From Rhodococcus tukisamuensis NBRC 100609 (GTDB lineage Bacteria; Actinomycetota; Actinomycetes; Mycobacteriales; Mycobacteriaceae), in assembly GCF_001894985.1 (NCBI RefSeq), contig NZ_BCXG01000005.1:124001-188000 (forward strand): a stretch of DNA of 64,000 bases. Reading direction: 5' to 3'. A program made the translations under genes and the position numbers. Under the pieces are notes generated by a model, which saw only the letters and a list, made by a program, of their open reading frames with translations, did no database searches and was not told where the DNA came from. The first letter of the stretch is position 1, and every line of letters begins with the position of its first letter. This document shows, one piece after another, positions 27,015 through 37,278 of this stretch.

Positions 27015-27977
27015 TCAGCGGGTGCGGCCGCCCGGCTTCAACGCTCCCGGCGGCAGTGCCGGCGCGGGCAGCTGCGGACCGTCGTAGGCGTTGACCACCC
27101 CGAATCCGGTGCCGCTCGAGTACTCGGTTCGGGCGGCGACGATCTCCTCGTGGCTGCGGGCCACGAAGTTCCACCACATCACGATCTGCTCCTCGAACGG
27201 TTCGCCGCCGAGCAGCATGACCCGCGATTCCACCTCGCCGTGCACGGCGAGCTCGGTGCGTCCGCAGCCGAGGTAGAGCATCGACCCCGGCCCGACCTGG
27301 ACCCCGTCGAAGACGACGACGCCCGACATCACGAGCACCGCATGCTCGAAGTCACGCTCGAGGGGCAACCGGGCGGTCACCCCGCTGCCGACGGCAAGGT
27401 CGGCGCCGACCAGCGGGCTGAAGGTGGTGCCCGGCGAGCGGGCCCCGTCCACCTCGCCCAGGATCACCGTGGTGTGGTGGCCCCGCCCGGAGAGCGCCGG
27501 CAGCTCGGCGTGGTGCTCCCAGGACGGCGCGGTGAAGCGGTCCCGGTCCGGCAGTGCCACCCACAGCTGGACGCCGTGCAGGAGCGGGCTGTGCCCGGCG
27601 GGGCTGTGCTCGGCGTGGGAGATGGCCCGACCCGACGTCATCAACCCCAGCTCGCCGGGACAGAACTGCTGGTCGCTGCCGATGCTGTCGCGGTGCCGGA
27701 TCTCCCCCTCCAGCAGCCAACTGACGGTCTGCAGGCCGGTGTGCGGGTGCGGCGGCACCGCCATGCCGGGCTCGGACTCGATGTCGTCGGGACCGTAGTG
27801 GTCGACGAAGCACCACGCGCCGACGAGGCGCCGGCCCAGGTTCGGCAGTATCCGGCGGACCGGCGTGTTGCCCAACATCACCTCGCGGCCCGCGTACGTC
27901 TCCAGAACCGGGGTGGCTGCCGTGTCACCGAGCCCGCCGCAGACGGTCTCGCGGGGCGCGGTTTCCAGGTTGCTCAT
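27015..27977 (-). CDS. Pirin family protein
   Basis: A 320-residue double-cupin protein of the pirin family. The N-terminal cupin has the metal-binding set PPHPHTGLQTVSWLLEGE and ISHAEHS (His, His, His, Glu). Bacterial pirins bind Fe(II) or similar metals; reported roles include quercetinase activity and control of pyruvate metabolism, so the role here is open. The C-terminal cupin contains the GEPFEEQIVMWWNFVARS motif typical of the family. The 171-base gap upstream (27978-28148) contains an AT-rich stretch, probably the promoter, including CACAA-N10-TTGTG. Confidence 0.9.
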   Translation of the reverse strand: MSNLETAPRETVCGGLGDTAATPVLETYAGREVMLGNTPVRRILPNLGRRLVGAWCFVDHYGPDDIESEPGMAVPPHPHTGLQTVSWLLEGEIRHRDSIGSDQQFCPGELGLMTSGRAISHAEHSPAGHSPLLHGVQLWVALPDRDRFTAPSWEHHAELPALSGRGHHTTVILGEVDGARSPGTTFSPLVGADLAVGSGVTARLPLERDFEHAVLVMSGVVVFDGVQVGPGSMLYLGCGRTELAVHGEVESRVMLLGGEPFEEQIVMWWNFVARSHEEIVAARTEYSSGTGFGVVNAYDGPQLPAPALPPGALKPGGRTR

Positions 27978-28148
27978 GCCTCGACGGTACGGGCGTCGTC
28001 AAGGCCTGCGAGGGGCGCACCGAGCGAATGGAAATGGACGTTTGTTTCATTAATCGGCGGACCGATTGGAGCGTGTAGCAGAAATTGCCGGCGATATACC
28101 GGGACATCCGATTTTCAATTCACAACGACACGCAATTGTGAGGTCCGT

Positions 28149-28871
28149 CTACCTGTCGCGGGAATTCCCGGTCTCGGTCCCGTCGACGTCGGAGACATCA
28201 CTTTCGGCCTCCGCAACTGCCGTGTCGGCACTCGCCGCGTCGTCGGCATCGAGGCCGGCCGCGTCCACCACCCGGTCGGCCCGCCGGACCGCCCACACCG
28301 TGACCACCATGACCAGGGCCGTCAACGGCCAGCCCATCGCGATCCGGGAGAAGGCCAGCCAGCCGGTGTGGTCGGTGTCGTAGAGCTGCGACTGCACCAG
28401 GTACCGGGCGCCGAAGACCAGCGCCCAAGCCGCGGTCGCGATGTCGTAGGCCCGCACCGCTGGTCGGGCGCGTCGCCAACTGTTGCCGTGGCCGTTGAGG
28501 AAGCCCCACAGCACACCGACCAGGGGCCAGCGCGCGAGGATCGACACCAGGAACACCCCGGCGTACAGCAGGCTGGTGTAGATCCCGAACAGGAAGTAGC
28601 CCTTGGCGTCACCGGTCCGGTGCGCGATGAAGGCGCACACACCGACACCGATGAAGCCGGAGATCGCCGGCTGGACGGTCCCCTTGACCGCCAGGCGCCA
28701 CACGAGGACGACAGCCGCCGCGCCGAGCGCGGCCCAGATCGCGGCGGTCAGCCCCCAGATGCTGTTGACCGGCACGAACAGCAGGATGGGCAGGGTCGAG
28801 TAGACCAACCCACTGATCCCGCCGAGTTGCTCGAGGATGGTCTGCTGATCCCGCTGCGCGTCTGCCACCAC
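28149..28871 (-). CDS. DUF3159 integral membrane protein
   Basis: A 240-residue membrane protein with about six transmembrane helices, a conserved GGISGLVYSTLPILLFVPVN start, a GIYTSLLYAGVFLVSILARWPLVG segment and an acidic Ala/Asp tail (DDAASADTAVAEAESDVSD). It corresponds to Rv2693c as I recall; no function is established for DUF3159. The stop of the OB-fold gene is 28 bases upstream in the same direction, so the two are probably one transcript. Confidence 0.85.
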   Translation of the reverse strand: MVADAQRDQQTILEQLGGISGLVYSTLPILLFVPVNSIWGLTAAIWAALGAAAVVLVWRLAVKGTVQPAISGFIGVGVCAFIAHRTGDAKGYFLFGIYTSLLYAGVFLVSILARWPLVGVLWGFLNGHGNSWRRARPAVRAYDIATAAWALVFGARYLVQSQLYDTDHTGWLAFSRIAMGWPLTALVMVVTVWAVRRADRVVDAAGLDADDAASADTAVAEAESDVSDVDGTETGNSRDR

Positions 28872-28899
28872 ACGAGGGTGCCACAGACGGGCGACTGGG

Positions 28900-29280
28900 T
28901 TACGAGTCGCCTTGCAGCTCGTAGTAGGGGTTGTAGATGACCTTCAGCCCGTTGCGGTCGCCGAGGCGCCCTCGGACCAGGATCTTCTTCCCCGATTCGA
29001 TGCCCGCGATGCGGCGGCGACCGAACCACACCAGGGTCACCGCGTCGGTGCCGTCGAAGAACTCGGCCTCCACGCTGGCGGCCGACGCCTTGGGACAGGC
29101 CGCGACCGCGCGCAGCCGCCCGTACATGGTGACCTCTTCACCACAAGCACAGTCACGGGCGCGTTGAGCGCCCGACGCATGTGCCGACTCGGCCATCATC
29201 TCCTCGGCATCGAGCTGATCGATGTCCTCGGTGAGTCGATGGGTGAGCCGACGGAAGTAGCCGGTGGCCGCGAGTGCCAT
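28900..29280 (-). CDS. OB-fold nucleic-acid-binding protein
   Basis: A 126-residue protein with an N-terminal helix (YFRRLTHRLTEDIDQLDAEEM) and a C-terminal OB fold in which strands VTMYGRLRAVAAC, VEAEFFDGTDAVTLVWFGRR and KILVRGRLG are evident, as in tRNA-anticodon/RecG-type OB domains. It corresponds to Rv2694c as I recall; its target is not known. AGGAG seven bases before the ATG at 29280 fixes the start; the frame is open further upstream without homology. Confidence 0.85.
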   Translation of the reverse strand: MALAATGYFRRLTHRLTEDIDQLDAEEMMAESAHASGAQRARDCACGEEVTMYGRLRAVAACPKASAASVEAEFFDGTDAVTLVWFGRRRIAGIESGKKILVRGRLGDRNGLKVIYNPYYELQGDS

Positions 29281-29417
29281 AACGCGCTCCTGGAGCATGT
29301 GCGGGGCGACGGTCGCTCCGCGTGAAAGGGCTGTATATCCGCAACTGTAGCCCCGATCGCAGACGTCAACCCACACCGCCCGAGTGACCCGCCTCACGCA
29401 CGAGGCAGTATCGACGT

Positions 29418-30140
29418 ATGCCACATCAGAAGTTGCCGCCCGTCGCGGTGGTCCTGCCCGGAACCGGATCCGACGCCGCCTTCGCCACGAGGGCGTTCAC
29501 CGACGCGTTGTCGCAGGTGGGAGTGCGGGTGATCGCGGTCGAACCGAATCCGCGGCGGGTGGTCGGCAGCTACCTCGACGCCCTCGACGAGGCGGCCGCG
29601 GAGCACGGCTCGATCCTCGCCGGCGGCGTCTCCATCGGCGCCGCCGTGGCCCTCGCCTGGGCCGCCGAACACCCGTCCCGCACGGCGGGCGTGCTGGCGG
29701 CGCTGCCGGCCTGGACCGGGTCCCCGGAAGGCGCACCCGCGGCCATGAGCGCCGCCTACACGGCCGGCCGACTCCGGGCCGAAGGCCTCGACGCCGTCAC
29801 CTCGGCGATGATCGAGACCAGCCCGGCCTGGCTGGGCGGTGAACTCGAGCGGTCCTGGCGCTCGCAGTGGCCGCACCTGCCGTCGGCTCTGGACGAGGCG
29901 TCCGGCTACCGGGGGCTGACCGAGGCGGAGATGGCACGGATGACGGTTCCCGTCGGCATCTGTGCGGCGACCGACGACCCGGTTCACCCGCACGAGGTGG
30001 CCTCGGAGTGGGCGGCGGCGCTGCCCGTCGCCGCCGTCGCGACGACCACCCTGGACGCGATCGGCGCCGATGCCGGGGTGCTGGGACGGGCCTGCCTGAC
30101 GGCCCTGAGCGACGCCCTGTCCCGGCGGCCCGTGGGCTGA
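29418..30140 (+). CDS. Alpha/beta hydrolase-like protein
   Basis: A 240-residue compact hydrolase fold: VAVVLPGTGSDAAFATRAF at the oxyanion turn, a putative nucleophile elbow GGVSIGAAVALAWA and a late DDPVHPHEVASEWAA. The expected catalytic His near the C-terminus is not obvious, so an enzymatic role is uncertain. It resembles Rv2695 in size and position. It is divergent from the OB-fold gene, with 137 bases between starts; the ATG is preceded by no strong ribosome site. Confidence 0.8.
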   Translation: MPHQKLPPVAVVLPGTGSDAAFATRAFTDALSQVGVRVIAVEPNPRRVVGSYLDALDEAAAEHGSILAGGVSIGAAVALAWAAEHPSRTAGVLAALPAWTGSPEGAPAAMSAAYTAGRLRAEGLDAVTSAMIETSPAWLGGELERSWRSQWPHLPSALDEASGYRGLTEAEMARMTVPVGICAATDDPVHPHEVASEWAAALPVAAVATTTLDAIGADAGVLGRACLTALSDALSRRPVG

Positions 30141-30172
30141 CCGGCCCCCGCCCCTAGCTGCTGACTCGGCGC

Positions 30173-31030
30173 CTAATGGCCGAGCTGCTGCATGGCCGAT
30201 CCCCCGCCGCCCGGACGCTGTTCGGGCGGCTGGACGGCCGGTTCCTCGGGCAGCACGGCGGCCTGCTCGGGCACCGGCGGCTGCTGTTGCTGCTGTTGCT
30301 GCTGGACCTGCTGTTGTTGCTGCTGCGCGAGCTCCTGCTCCTGCTGGGCCTGCAACTGCTGCTGCTGCGCCGCGATCAACTGCTCCGCGAGCATCTGCGG
30401 CAGCACCACGGGCAACGGGGTGCGCACCGGGTGCGGCTCGTCGCCGCGCTGGACGACGGTGTCGCGCAGGACCTCCCGCGCCGACTCGGCGAGCGGCGAG
30501 TCCAGGCCCACGGACCCGGCCGGACCGGCCACGACGCACCGGATCATCCACCGGTAACCGTCCACGCCGATGAAGCGCAGGTCCGCACCGGGGGTGACGG
30601 CGTGCAGCTCACGTCCCCAGGGACCGGATTCCACGCTCACCGCGGCGTTGTCGTTGCGCAGCGAGTCGGCCAGGTCCGCGGCGACCTCGCGCCACTGACC
30701 GGCGGACTTCGGCGCGGCGTACGCCGCCACCGTGATCCGACCCAGCACGGTCACCAGGTGGACGGCCTGGGGCGTGCCGTCCGGCGCCATCTCCACCTGG
30801 ATCTGGCCGCCCTCGGGCATCGGCACCAGCACCGACCCGAGGTCGAGGCGAGGGCCGTTCTCGCCCTCGGTCGGCTCCGCGCCGTCGAGGTCCGCCAGGT
30901 CGTAGGGGCCGCGGTCCTCGACACCCGTCGGCGCGTCCACGTCGACCTCCGCCGCGGCATCGTCGCGCAGGTCCGCGAAACGGTCCGCTGCCGCGTCCTG
31001 CGCAGCGTCCTTCTTCTTACGTCCGAACAT
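30173..31030 (-). CDS. DUF3710 protein with polyglutamine tail
   Basis: A 285-residue soluble protein. Residues 1-30 are basic then acidic ([12 protein letters not shown]...), and the DUF3710 core (about 50-215) includes RWMIRCVVAGPAGSVGLD and the VVLPQMLAEQLIAAQ helix. The function is unknown. Unusual is the segment at about 222-250, in which 22 of 29 residues are Gln, followed by a Pro/Gln-rich end. AGGAAGAGG precedes the ATG at 31030, and that ATG overlaps the dut stop (TGATG), so it is coupled to dut, the same order as Rv2697c-Rv2696c as I recall. Confidence 0.85.
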   Translation of the reverse strand: MFGRKKKDAAQDAAADRFADLRDDAAAEVDVDAPTGVEDRGPYDLADLDGAEPTEGENGPRLDLGSVLVPMPEGGQIQVEMAPDGTPQAVHLVTVLGRITVAAYAAPKSAGQWREVAADLADSLRNDNAAVSVESGPWGRELHAVTPGADLRFIGVDGYRWMIRCVVAGPAGSVGLDSPLAESAREVLRDTVVQRGDEPHPVRTPLPVVLPQMLAEQLIAAQQQQLQAQQEQELAQQQQQQVQQQQQQQQPPVPEQAAVLPEEPAVQPPEQRPGGGGSAMQQLGH

Positions 31031-31527
31031 CAATGCGCCTCTTCCTGGGGCAGTGCCGACACCGCATGCAGGATCGCATGACCGCCGGTGGAGCCGTGAC
31101 CTGCCTCACCCCGACTGGTCTCGTCGAGCGAGTCGACCTCGACGAAGGTGACCAACTCGACGCGCTGGACCAGCAGCTGAGCGATGCGGTCGCCGCGCCG
31201 GATCTCGACCGCGGTGCGAGTGTCGTGGTTGATCAGGCAGACCTTGATCTCCCCGCGGTAGCCGGCATCGACCGTGCCGGGCGTGTTGACCACCGACAAT
31301 CCGGACTTTGCGGCCAGGCCGGAACGGGGATGGATCAGCCCGACCGTGCCGACCGGCAGCGCAATGGCGATGCCGGTGCCGACCAGCACGCGTTCGCCTG
31401 GCTCGATGGTCACATCGACGGTCGAACACAGGTCGACGCCGGCGTCCCCCTCGTGCGCCCGTGTCGGGACCGGCATCTGGGGATCGAGGCGCAGCAGCTC
31501 GATGGCAGGAAGATCGTTCACGTGCAC
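31030..31527 (-). CDS. dut: dUTP diphosphatase
   Basis: A 165-residue trimeric-type dUTPase. All five motifs are visible: [36 protein letters not shown] (with the uridine-binding Tyr), [11 protein letters not shown] and the C-terminal [12 protein letters not shown] loop that closes on the triphosphate. It hydrolyses dUTP to dUMP, keeping uracil out of DNA and feeding thymidylate synthesis. GTG starts at 31527 and 31521 are both possible; neither has a ribosome site, suggesting leaderless translation. The start is only 18 bases from that of the divergent DUF3093 gene. Confidence 0.93.
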   Translation of the reverse strand: MHVNDLPAIELLRLDPQMPVPTRAHEGDAGVDLCSTVDVTIEPGERVLVGTGIAIALPVGTVGLIHPRSGLAAKSGLSVVNTPGTVDAGYRGEIKVCLINHDTRTAVEIRRGDRIAQLLVQRVELVTFVEVDSLDETSRGEAGHGSTGGHAILHAVSALPQEEAH

Positions 31528-31545
31528 CGAGACTACTCTGGATGC

Positions 31546-32055
31546 GTGCCCGAGAACCCGCAACATGCCCCTGCCGCCTCCCACGACCCGGCCACCGCGC
31601 CGCGGTACTCCGAACGCCTGTGGGTTCCGATCTGGTGGTGGCTCGCCGGCCTCGGGGTGGCCGGCCTGCTGGCCGCCGAGATCCACATGGGCGCGCCCGG
31701 ACTGTTCGCCTGGCTGCCCTACGTGCTGCTGTTCCCGTTCCCGGTGTGGGGACTGCTGTGGCTCAGCCGCCTCCGCGTCGAGGTCGTCGACGGGGCGCCC
31801 GGCAGCCCGGGTGAACTCCGCGTCGGCCGGGCCCGGCTGCCGCTCGACGTCATCTCCCGGGTCGCGGTGGTTCCCGGCACCGCGAAGTCCGCGGCCCTGG
31901 GGCGTCAGCTCGACCCGACCGCCTTCGTCCAGCACCGGACCTGGGTCAAGCCGATGGTGCTGATCGTGCTCGACGACCCGGAGGATCCGACGCCGTACTG
32001 GCTGGTCAGCACGCGTCACCCGGAGAAGCTCGCGGCGGAACTCGGCGGCCGCTGA
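31546..32055 (+). CDS. DUF3093 membrane protein
   Basis: A 169-residue protein with two adjacent transmembrane helices ([21 protein letters not shown] and [21 protein letters not shown]) and a C-terminal soluble domain ending in [17 protein letters not shown], the DUF3093 hallmark. No function is known. It corresponds to Rv2698 by position. The GTG start has no ribosome site and sits 18 bases from the divergent dut start. A strong bidirectional terminator follows. Confidence 0.85.
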   Translation: MPENPQHAPAASHDPATAPRYSERLWVPIWWWLAGLGVAGLLAAEIHMGAPGLFAWLPYVLLFPFPVWGLLWLSRLRVEVVDGAPGSPGELRVGRARLPLDVISRVAVVPGTAKSAALGRQLDPTAFVQHRTWVKPMVLIVLDDPEDPTPYWLVSTRHPEKLAAELGGR

Positions 32056-32094
32056 CCGCGCCCCCCGCTCGACCCGGAGCGGCCCGATCGAAGA

Positions 32095-32137
32095 ACGAGA
32101 GCGGTGCCCGGCCATGGAGGCCGGGCACCGCTCTCGT
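32095..32137. terminator. Bidirectional terminator
   Basis: A 19-bp perfect stem, ACGAGAGCGGTGCCCGGCC / GGCCGGGCACCGCTCTCGT, with an ATGGA loop, between convergent DUF3093 and DUF4193 genes. Confidence 0.92.
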
Positions 32138-32256
32138 GGTTCGGGGCACGCGCGCGCATCTGGGCTGGATGCGGCCGCGCTACGCCACGGCCGGACCCGT
32201 CACGGTCCGGCCACAGCACACGGCGCCACTCGCACCGCGGCACGTCTGCATCGTCG

Positions 32257-32559
32257 TCAGGCGGCGCAGTCCATGCAGATCAGCACGCCGTCGGCGTCGC
32301 TGGCGAGCCTGCTCCGGTGGTGCACCAGGAAGCAGCTCGAGCAGGTGAACTCGTCGGCCTGCTTCGGTACGACCCGGACGGACAGTTCTTCGCCGGACAG
32401 ATCCGCGCCGGGCAGCTCGAAGGACTCCGCCGTATCCGACTCGTCGACGTCGACCACCGCGGACTGTGCCTCGTTGCGCCGAGCCTTCAACTCCTCGAGT
32501 GAATCCTCCGATACCTCGTCGGATTCCGAACGCCTCGGTGCGTCGTAGTCGGTTGCCAT
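32257..32559 (-). CDS. DUF4193 small zinc-ribbon protein
   Basis: A 100-residue acidic protein with a C-terminal zinc ribbon made of two Cys pairs, FTCSSCFL and ICMDC, separated by about 20 residues. The N-terminal half is rich in Asp/Glu and probably disordered, apart from a KARRNEAQ helix. It resembles Rv2699c, a conserved actinobacterial protein of unknown function. GAGG-type ribosome sites lie upstream of the ATG. Confidence 0.88.
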   Translation of the reverse strand: MATDYDAPRRSESDEVSEDSLEELKARRNEAQSAVVDVDESDTAESFELPGADLSGEELSVRVVPKQADEFTCSSCFLVHHRSRLASDADGVLICMDCAA

Positions 32560-33056
32560 CTCGTCTTCCCCTCGTCCTCTCTGATGATTCGATCCCGTTC
32601 ACCGCGTCCCGTGGGACACGTGGCTGCATAACGCGTTGGTTCCCGAAATGGTGCCCAGAAGTTAACGTCAGCAAATATGACTTGTGCCACATTCACAGTC
32701 GACTCCCAACTATCGACACCCACGTTCTGTCAGCATGGGGCCGCCAGACAATAGCCGAACTCGGCGCAAATGTCGCAGTCCTATTCGTCGAGGCCCGAAA
32801 ACCGTCCGACAATCGAGATAAACGCCGACGGGAAGCGAGACATTCCGGGCATCGTGACGGCCGCCGCCGCCGCCCGCCGCGACGCGCCGACCCGCGCCGG
32901 ACGCCAGGCTCACGGCTCTCTAAGCTGTCCTTCTCTACAGTGGGTCGAGCTTTGCGCTGGGACTCGTTCCCGAGCACCATCCAGCGAGTTGCACCCAGCG
33001 AGTCGGTCGCCGCCTGCGGTAACCGGCACCCGAACACCGAGAGGTCAGGACGAATC
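32560..33056. promoter_or_regulatory. 497-bp divergent intergenic region between DUF4193 and cei
   Basis: No open frame with a plausible start is seen. The half near DUF4193 (about 32620-32830) is unusually AT-rich, with GTTAAC and AAATATGACTTGTG stretches likely to hold the DUF4193 promoter. A TACAGT (32936-32941) is a possible -10 for cei, with no good -35 partner. The length leaves room for a small RNA or a long leader. Confidence 0.5.
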
Positions 33057-33746
33057 GTGGTTTCACTGATCGCCGATGGGCACAGCAGCGACGAGAACGG
33101 CCGGCCGTTCCGACGCCGTCGCGCCCTGCCCGTCGTCGCCCTGCTCGGCGTTCTCGCGGTGCTCGGCTCCGTCCTGTGGTTCCGGATCCTCACCAAGGAC
33201 GAGGTGCTCTCCGCCACGGTCACCTGCAACCTGCCGCAGACACCCGCGACACTGGACCCGGACGCGCCCGCCCCGCAGCCACTCGGCGCGAAGGTCAATC
33301 CCGACACCATGCTCGACGTCGAACCGGCCGCGCTGTCGGCCACCCGGGTCCGGGTGTTCAACGCGAACGGCGAGCGCGGTCAGGCCGCCCACGTCGCCTC
33401 GCAGCTGAGCGACTACGGATTCGCCAGCGCCCCCGACGTGCAGGTCGGCAACGACCCCGTCTACGTCGACCAGAACATGCAGTGCCAGGGCCAGATCCGG
33501 TTCGGCCCGAACGGAATGGCGGCGGCCAGCACGCTGTGGCTGATCGAGCCCTGCGCCGAGCTCATCCAGGACGAGCGCGCGGACGACAGCGTGGACCTGG
33601 CGCTGGGAACCTACTTCCGGGAACTGCAGCCGAACACCGACGCCGAGGAGGTGCTCGCCTCGCTGAAGAACCCCGCGCCCGGCGGAAGCGCCACGGCGCC
33701 GGTGGACATCGACCTGCTCAAGGCAGCCCGCACCACGCGCTGCTGA
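33057..33746 (+). CDS. cei: Envelope integrity protein Cei (LytR C-terminal domain)
   Basis: A 229-residue membrane-anchored protein: a cytoplasmic basic stretch (FRRRRALPV), one transmembrane helix (VVALLGVLAVLGSVLWF) and an external LytR_C domain with ATRVRVFNANGERGQAAHVASQL and ADDSVDLALGTYF. It matches Rv2700, described as needed for cell-envelope integrity in mycobacteria. Two external Cys (NMQCQG, EPCAEL) could pair. The GTG start has AGGA six bases upstream; the frame is open far upstream but without homology. Confidence 0.88.
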   Translation: MVSLIADGHSSDENGRPFRRRRALPVVALLGVLAVLGSVLWFRILTKDEVLSATVTCNLPQTPATLDPDAPAPQPLGAKVNPDTMLDVEPAALSATRVRVFNANGERGQAAHVASQLSDYGFASAPDVQVGNDPVYVDQNMQCQGQIRFGPNGMAAASTLWLIEPCAELIQDERADDSVDLALGTYFRELQPNTDAEEVLASLKNPAPGGSATAPVDIDLLKAARTTRC

Positions 33747-33777
33747 GCCGCCCCGGGCTGCGTCGGCCCGGCGACCC

Positions 33778-34701
33778 TCACGCCGGGATCGGCGCGAACA
33801 CCCCCAGCTCGTCAAACATCGCGTCCAACTCGGCCGCGATGCCGGGTGCGGCGGCGACTGTCACCAGCCCGTCGTCGCTGGTCGAGTCCGGCGCGGGCAG
33901 TCGCACCTCCGCTCCCGCCTCCGACGCGATCAGCGCGCCCGCCGCCCAGTCCCAGGGGCTCAGGCCGTGCTCGAAGTGCGCGTCCACCCGGCCGGTCGCG
34001 ACCATGCACAGGTCCAGCGCCGCGGACCCGATCCGGCGGATGTCACGCACCCGCGGCAGCACCGACGCGATCAACTCGCCCTGCCGGACGCGACGGCTCC
34101 GCGCGTACCCGAACCCGGTGGCCAGCAACGCCATTGACACGTCGGTGACCGGGTTGCAGCGCAGCGCGTGCACCTCGCCGGACGCCTCGTGCAGGCTGGC
34201 ACCGCCACCCCGGGCGGCGGAGTAGACCGCGCCCGCCGCGACGTCGACCACGGCACCGGCCACGGAGACGCCGTCGACCTGCGCCGCGACCGACACCGCG
34301 AAAGCCGGGATCCCGTAGAGGAAGTTCACGGTGCCGTCGATGGGGTCGACGATCCACTGCACCCCGTCGACCCTGCCCGCGGCTCCCCCGCCCTCCTCGC
34401 CGAGTATCGCGTCCGCCGGGCGCCATCGGGCCAGCAGAGCGCGGACAAGCTCCTCCGTCTCGGTGTCGACGACGGTGACCGGGTCGGTCGGTGTGGACTT
34501 CGTCGCCACCGCCTCGTCGGTCTCGGCGGCGCCTCCGCCGACCGCGCCGAACACCTCGGGACGACGGACCCGCACGTGCTGGGCAGCCTCGACGGCGATC
34601 CGGACCGCCACGCCGCGCAACACCTCCGGGTCGTCGGAACCGGCCGACAGGTCGGGCGCCGGGAGAGCTCGGACAGCGGGATGGTTCTCGAAAAGTGGCA
34701 C
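33778..34701 (-). CDS. suhB: Inositol-1-monophosphatase family protein
   Basis: A 307-residue Mg-dependent phosphatase. The three motifs are present: ILGEEGGG, WIVDPIDGTVNFLYGIP and PWDWAAGALIASEAGA. It dephosphorylates inositol-1-phosphate to myo-inositol, the precursor of phosphatidylinositol mannosides and mycothiol in this group. It corresponds to Rv2701c. A threonine/serine-rich loop (ATKSTPTDPVTVVD) holds the first metal-site Asp. It is divergent from ppgK, with 86 bases between starts. Confidence 0.93.
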   Translation of the reverse strand: MPLFENHPAVRALPAPDLSAGSDDPEVLRGVAVRIAVEAAQHVRVRRPEVFGAVGGGAAETDEAVATKSTPTDPVTVVDTETEELVRALLARWRPADAILGEEGGGAAGRVDGVQWIVDPIDGTVNFLYGIPAFAVSVAAQVDGVSVAGAVVDVAAGAVYSAARGGGASLHEASGEVHALRCNPVTDVSMALLATGFGYARSRRVRQGELIASVLPRVRDIRRIGSAALDLCMVATGRVDAHFEHGLSPWDWAAGALIASEAGAEVRLPAPDSTSDDGLVTVAAAPGIAAELDAMFDELGVFAPIPA

Positions 34702-34787
34702 GCCCCATGGTGCCTCACCTCGATCCGGCCGCGCGAGTTCTTCCCTGGCCGTGCCGGCCGCAGGGTGCGGCCACTATGGTGGCCCCC

Positions 34788-35600
34788 ATGGCTGAATCGG
34801 TGAACGACCTGTCCCCCGCCGTCGCGGCGGCCTCGGCGGGCGACGTCTCGGGGCGACGCGGGTTCGGCGTCGACGTCGGCGGCAGCGGCGTCAAGGGGGG
34901 TCTGGTCGACCTCGAGACCGGCGAGTTGATCGGTGACCGGATCAAGATCGAGACGCCGCAGCCCGCCACCCCCGACGCCATCGCCGCCACCGTCCGCGAG
35001 ATCGTCACGCAGGCCGGCTGGGACGGCGAGGTCGGGCTCACGCTGCCCTCGGTGGTCACCGACGGCGTCGCACGGACCGCGGCGAACATCGACAAGTCCT
35101 GGATCGGCACCGACGCACGGGCCCTGTTCTCCGCGGCACTCAGCGGTCGCCCCGTGACCGTCCTCAACGACGCCGACGCGGCGGGCATCGCGGAGGACCG
35201 CTACGGCGCCGGCAAGGACGTCGACGGCGTCGTCGTGCTGCTGACCTTCGGCACCGGCATCGGCTCGGCGATCCTGCACCACGGCGTCCTGCTGCCGAAC
35301 ACCGAGCTCGGACACATGGAGGTGGACGGCAAGGAGGCCGAGCACCGGGCCGCGTCCTCGGTCAAGGAGCAGCAGGACCTGTCCTACAAGGACTGGTCGA
35401 AGGAGGTCACGCGGGTGCTGACCCGGTTCGAGGACCTGCTGTGGCCGGACCTGTTCATCGCAGGTGGCGGCATCAGCCGCAAGGGCGAGAAGTGGATTCC
35501 GCACCTGACGAACCGGACCCCGGTGGTGGCCGCCACGCTGCGCAACACCGCCGGCATCGTGGGCGCCGCGCTCGCCGCCCAGTCCACCCCGGCCCGCTGA
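34788..35600 (+). CDS. ppgK: Polyphosphate glucokinase
   Basis: A 270-residue ROK-type kinase that phosphorylates glucose with polyphosphate or ATP. The phosphate-binding motif [13 protein letters not shown], the [11 protein letters not shown] catalytic-Asp block, [11 protein letters not shown] and the [14 protein letters not shown] region (specific to polyphosphate glucokinases) are present. An ATG at 34776 in the same frame would add four residues. Gene order suhB-ppgK-sigA is that of M. tuberculosis Rv2701c-Rv2703 as I recall. A GC-rich region of 240 bases separates it from sigA. Confidence 0.93.
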   Translation: MAESVNDLSPAVAAASAGDVSGRRGFGVDVGGSGVKGGLVDLETGELIGDRIKIETPQPATPDAIAATVREIVTQAGWDGEVGLTLPSVVTDGVARTAANIDKSWIGTDARALFSAALSGRPVTVLNDADAAGIAEDRYGAGKDVDGVVVLLTFGTGIGSAILHHGVLLPNTELGHMEVDGKEAEHRAASSVKEQQDLSYKDWSKEVTRVLTRFEDLLWPDLFIAGGGISRKGEKWIPHLTNRTPVVAATLRNTAGIVGAALAAQSTPAR

Positions 35601-35710
35601 ACGGGCTGCGCCGCGCCGGCCTCCCGACCCCGCGGCGCTGCCTCTCGACCCCCGCAGCGCAGCGTCTCGACCCCGGAGCACACGCCCCGATCACCGCGTC
35701 GACCAGCATC

Positions 35711-35742
35711 TGGACATCAACGCCCGAATCGATAGTTACAAT
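35711..35742 (+). promoter_or_regulatory. Candidate sigA promoter
   Basis: TGGACA (35711-35716) and TACAAT (35737-35742) resemble -35 and -10 elements of the housekeeping sigma factor, but the 20-base spacer is longer than the usual 16-19. It lies about 98 bases before the sigA start. Confidence 0.4.
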
Positions 35743-35840
35743 GGTGGGGCCCGGCTCGATGCCGGCGAAACTCAACTGACCTCTCCGCCGGAAAATCACT
35801 CTGGCGTGACGCCGCACGACACCGTCACGAAAGGGCGTAC

Positions 35841-37199
<1,359 letters not shown>

Positions 37200-37217
37200 T
37201 CGGTCCCGACCAGACGA

Positions 37218-37254
37218 CGAATGCCCCGTCACCGCGAAGGTGGCGGGGCATTCG
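37218..37254. terminator. Terminator after sigA
   Basis: A stem of CGAATGCCCCGTCACC and GGTGGCGGGGCATTCG around GCGAA, with one mismatch. It lies between sigA and the convergent antiporter gene, so it can serve both. Confidence 0.88.
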
Positions 37255-37278
37255 TGTGTCCGGTCGACGGGTGCGGGC

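Noticed and set aside
30270-30370. CTG/TTG repeats as a non-coding microsatellite
   Set aside because: They are the codons of the polyglutamine tail on the minus strand and stay in frame.
32466-33056. N-terminal extension of Cei by about 197 codons
   Set aside because: The extra residues lack homology and cover the divergent promoter region; the GTG at 33057 has a ribosome site and precedes the transmembrane helix.
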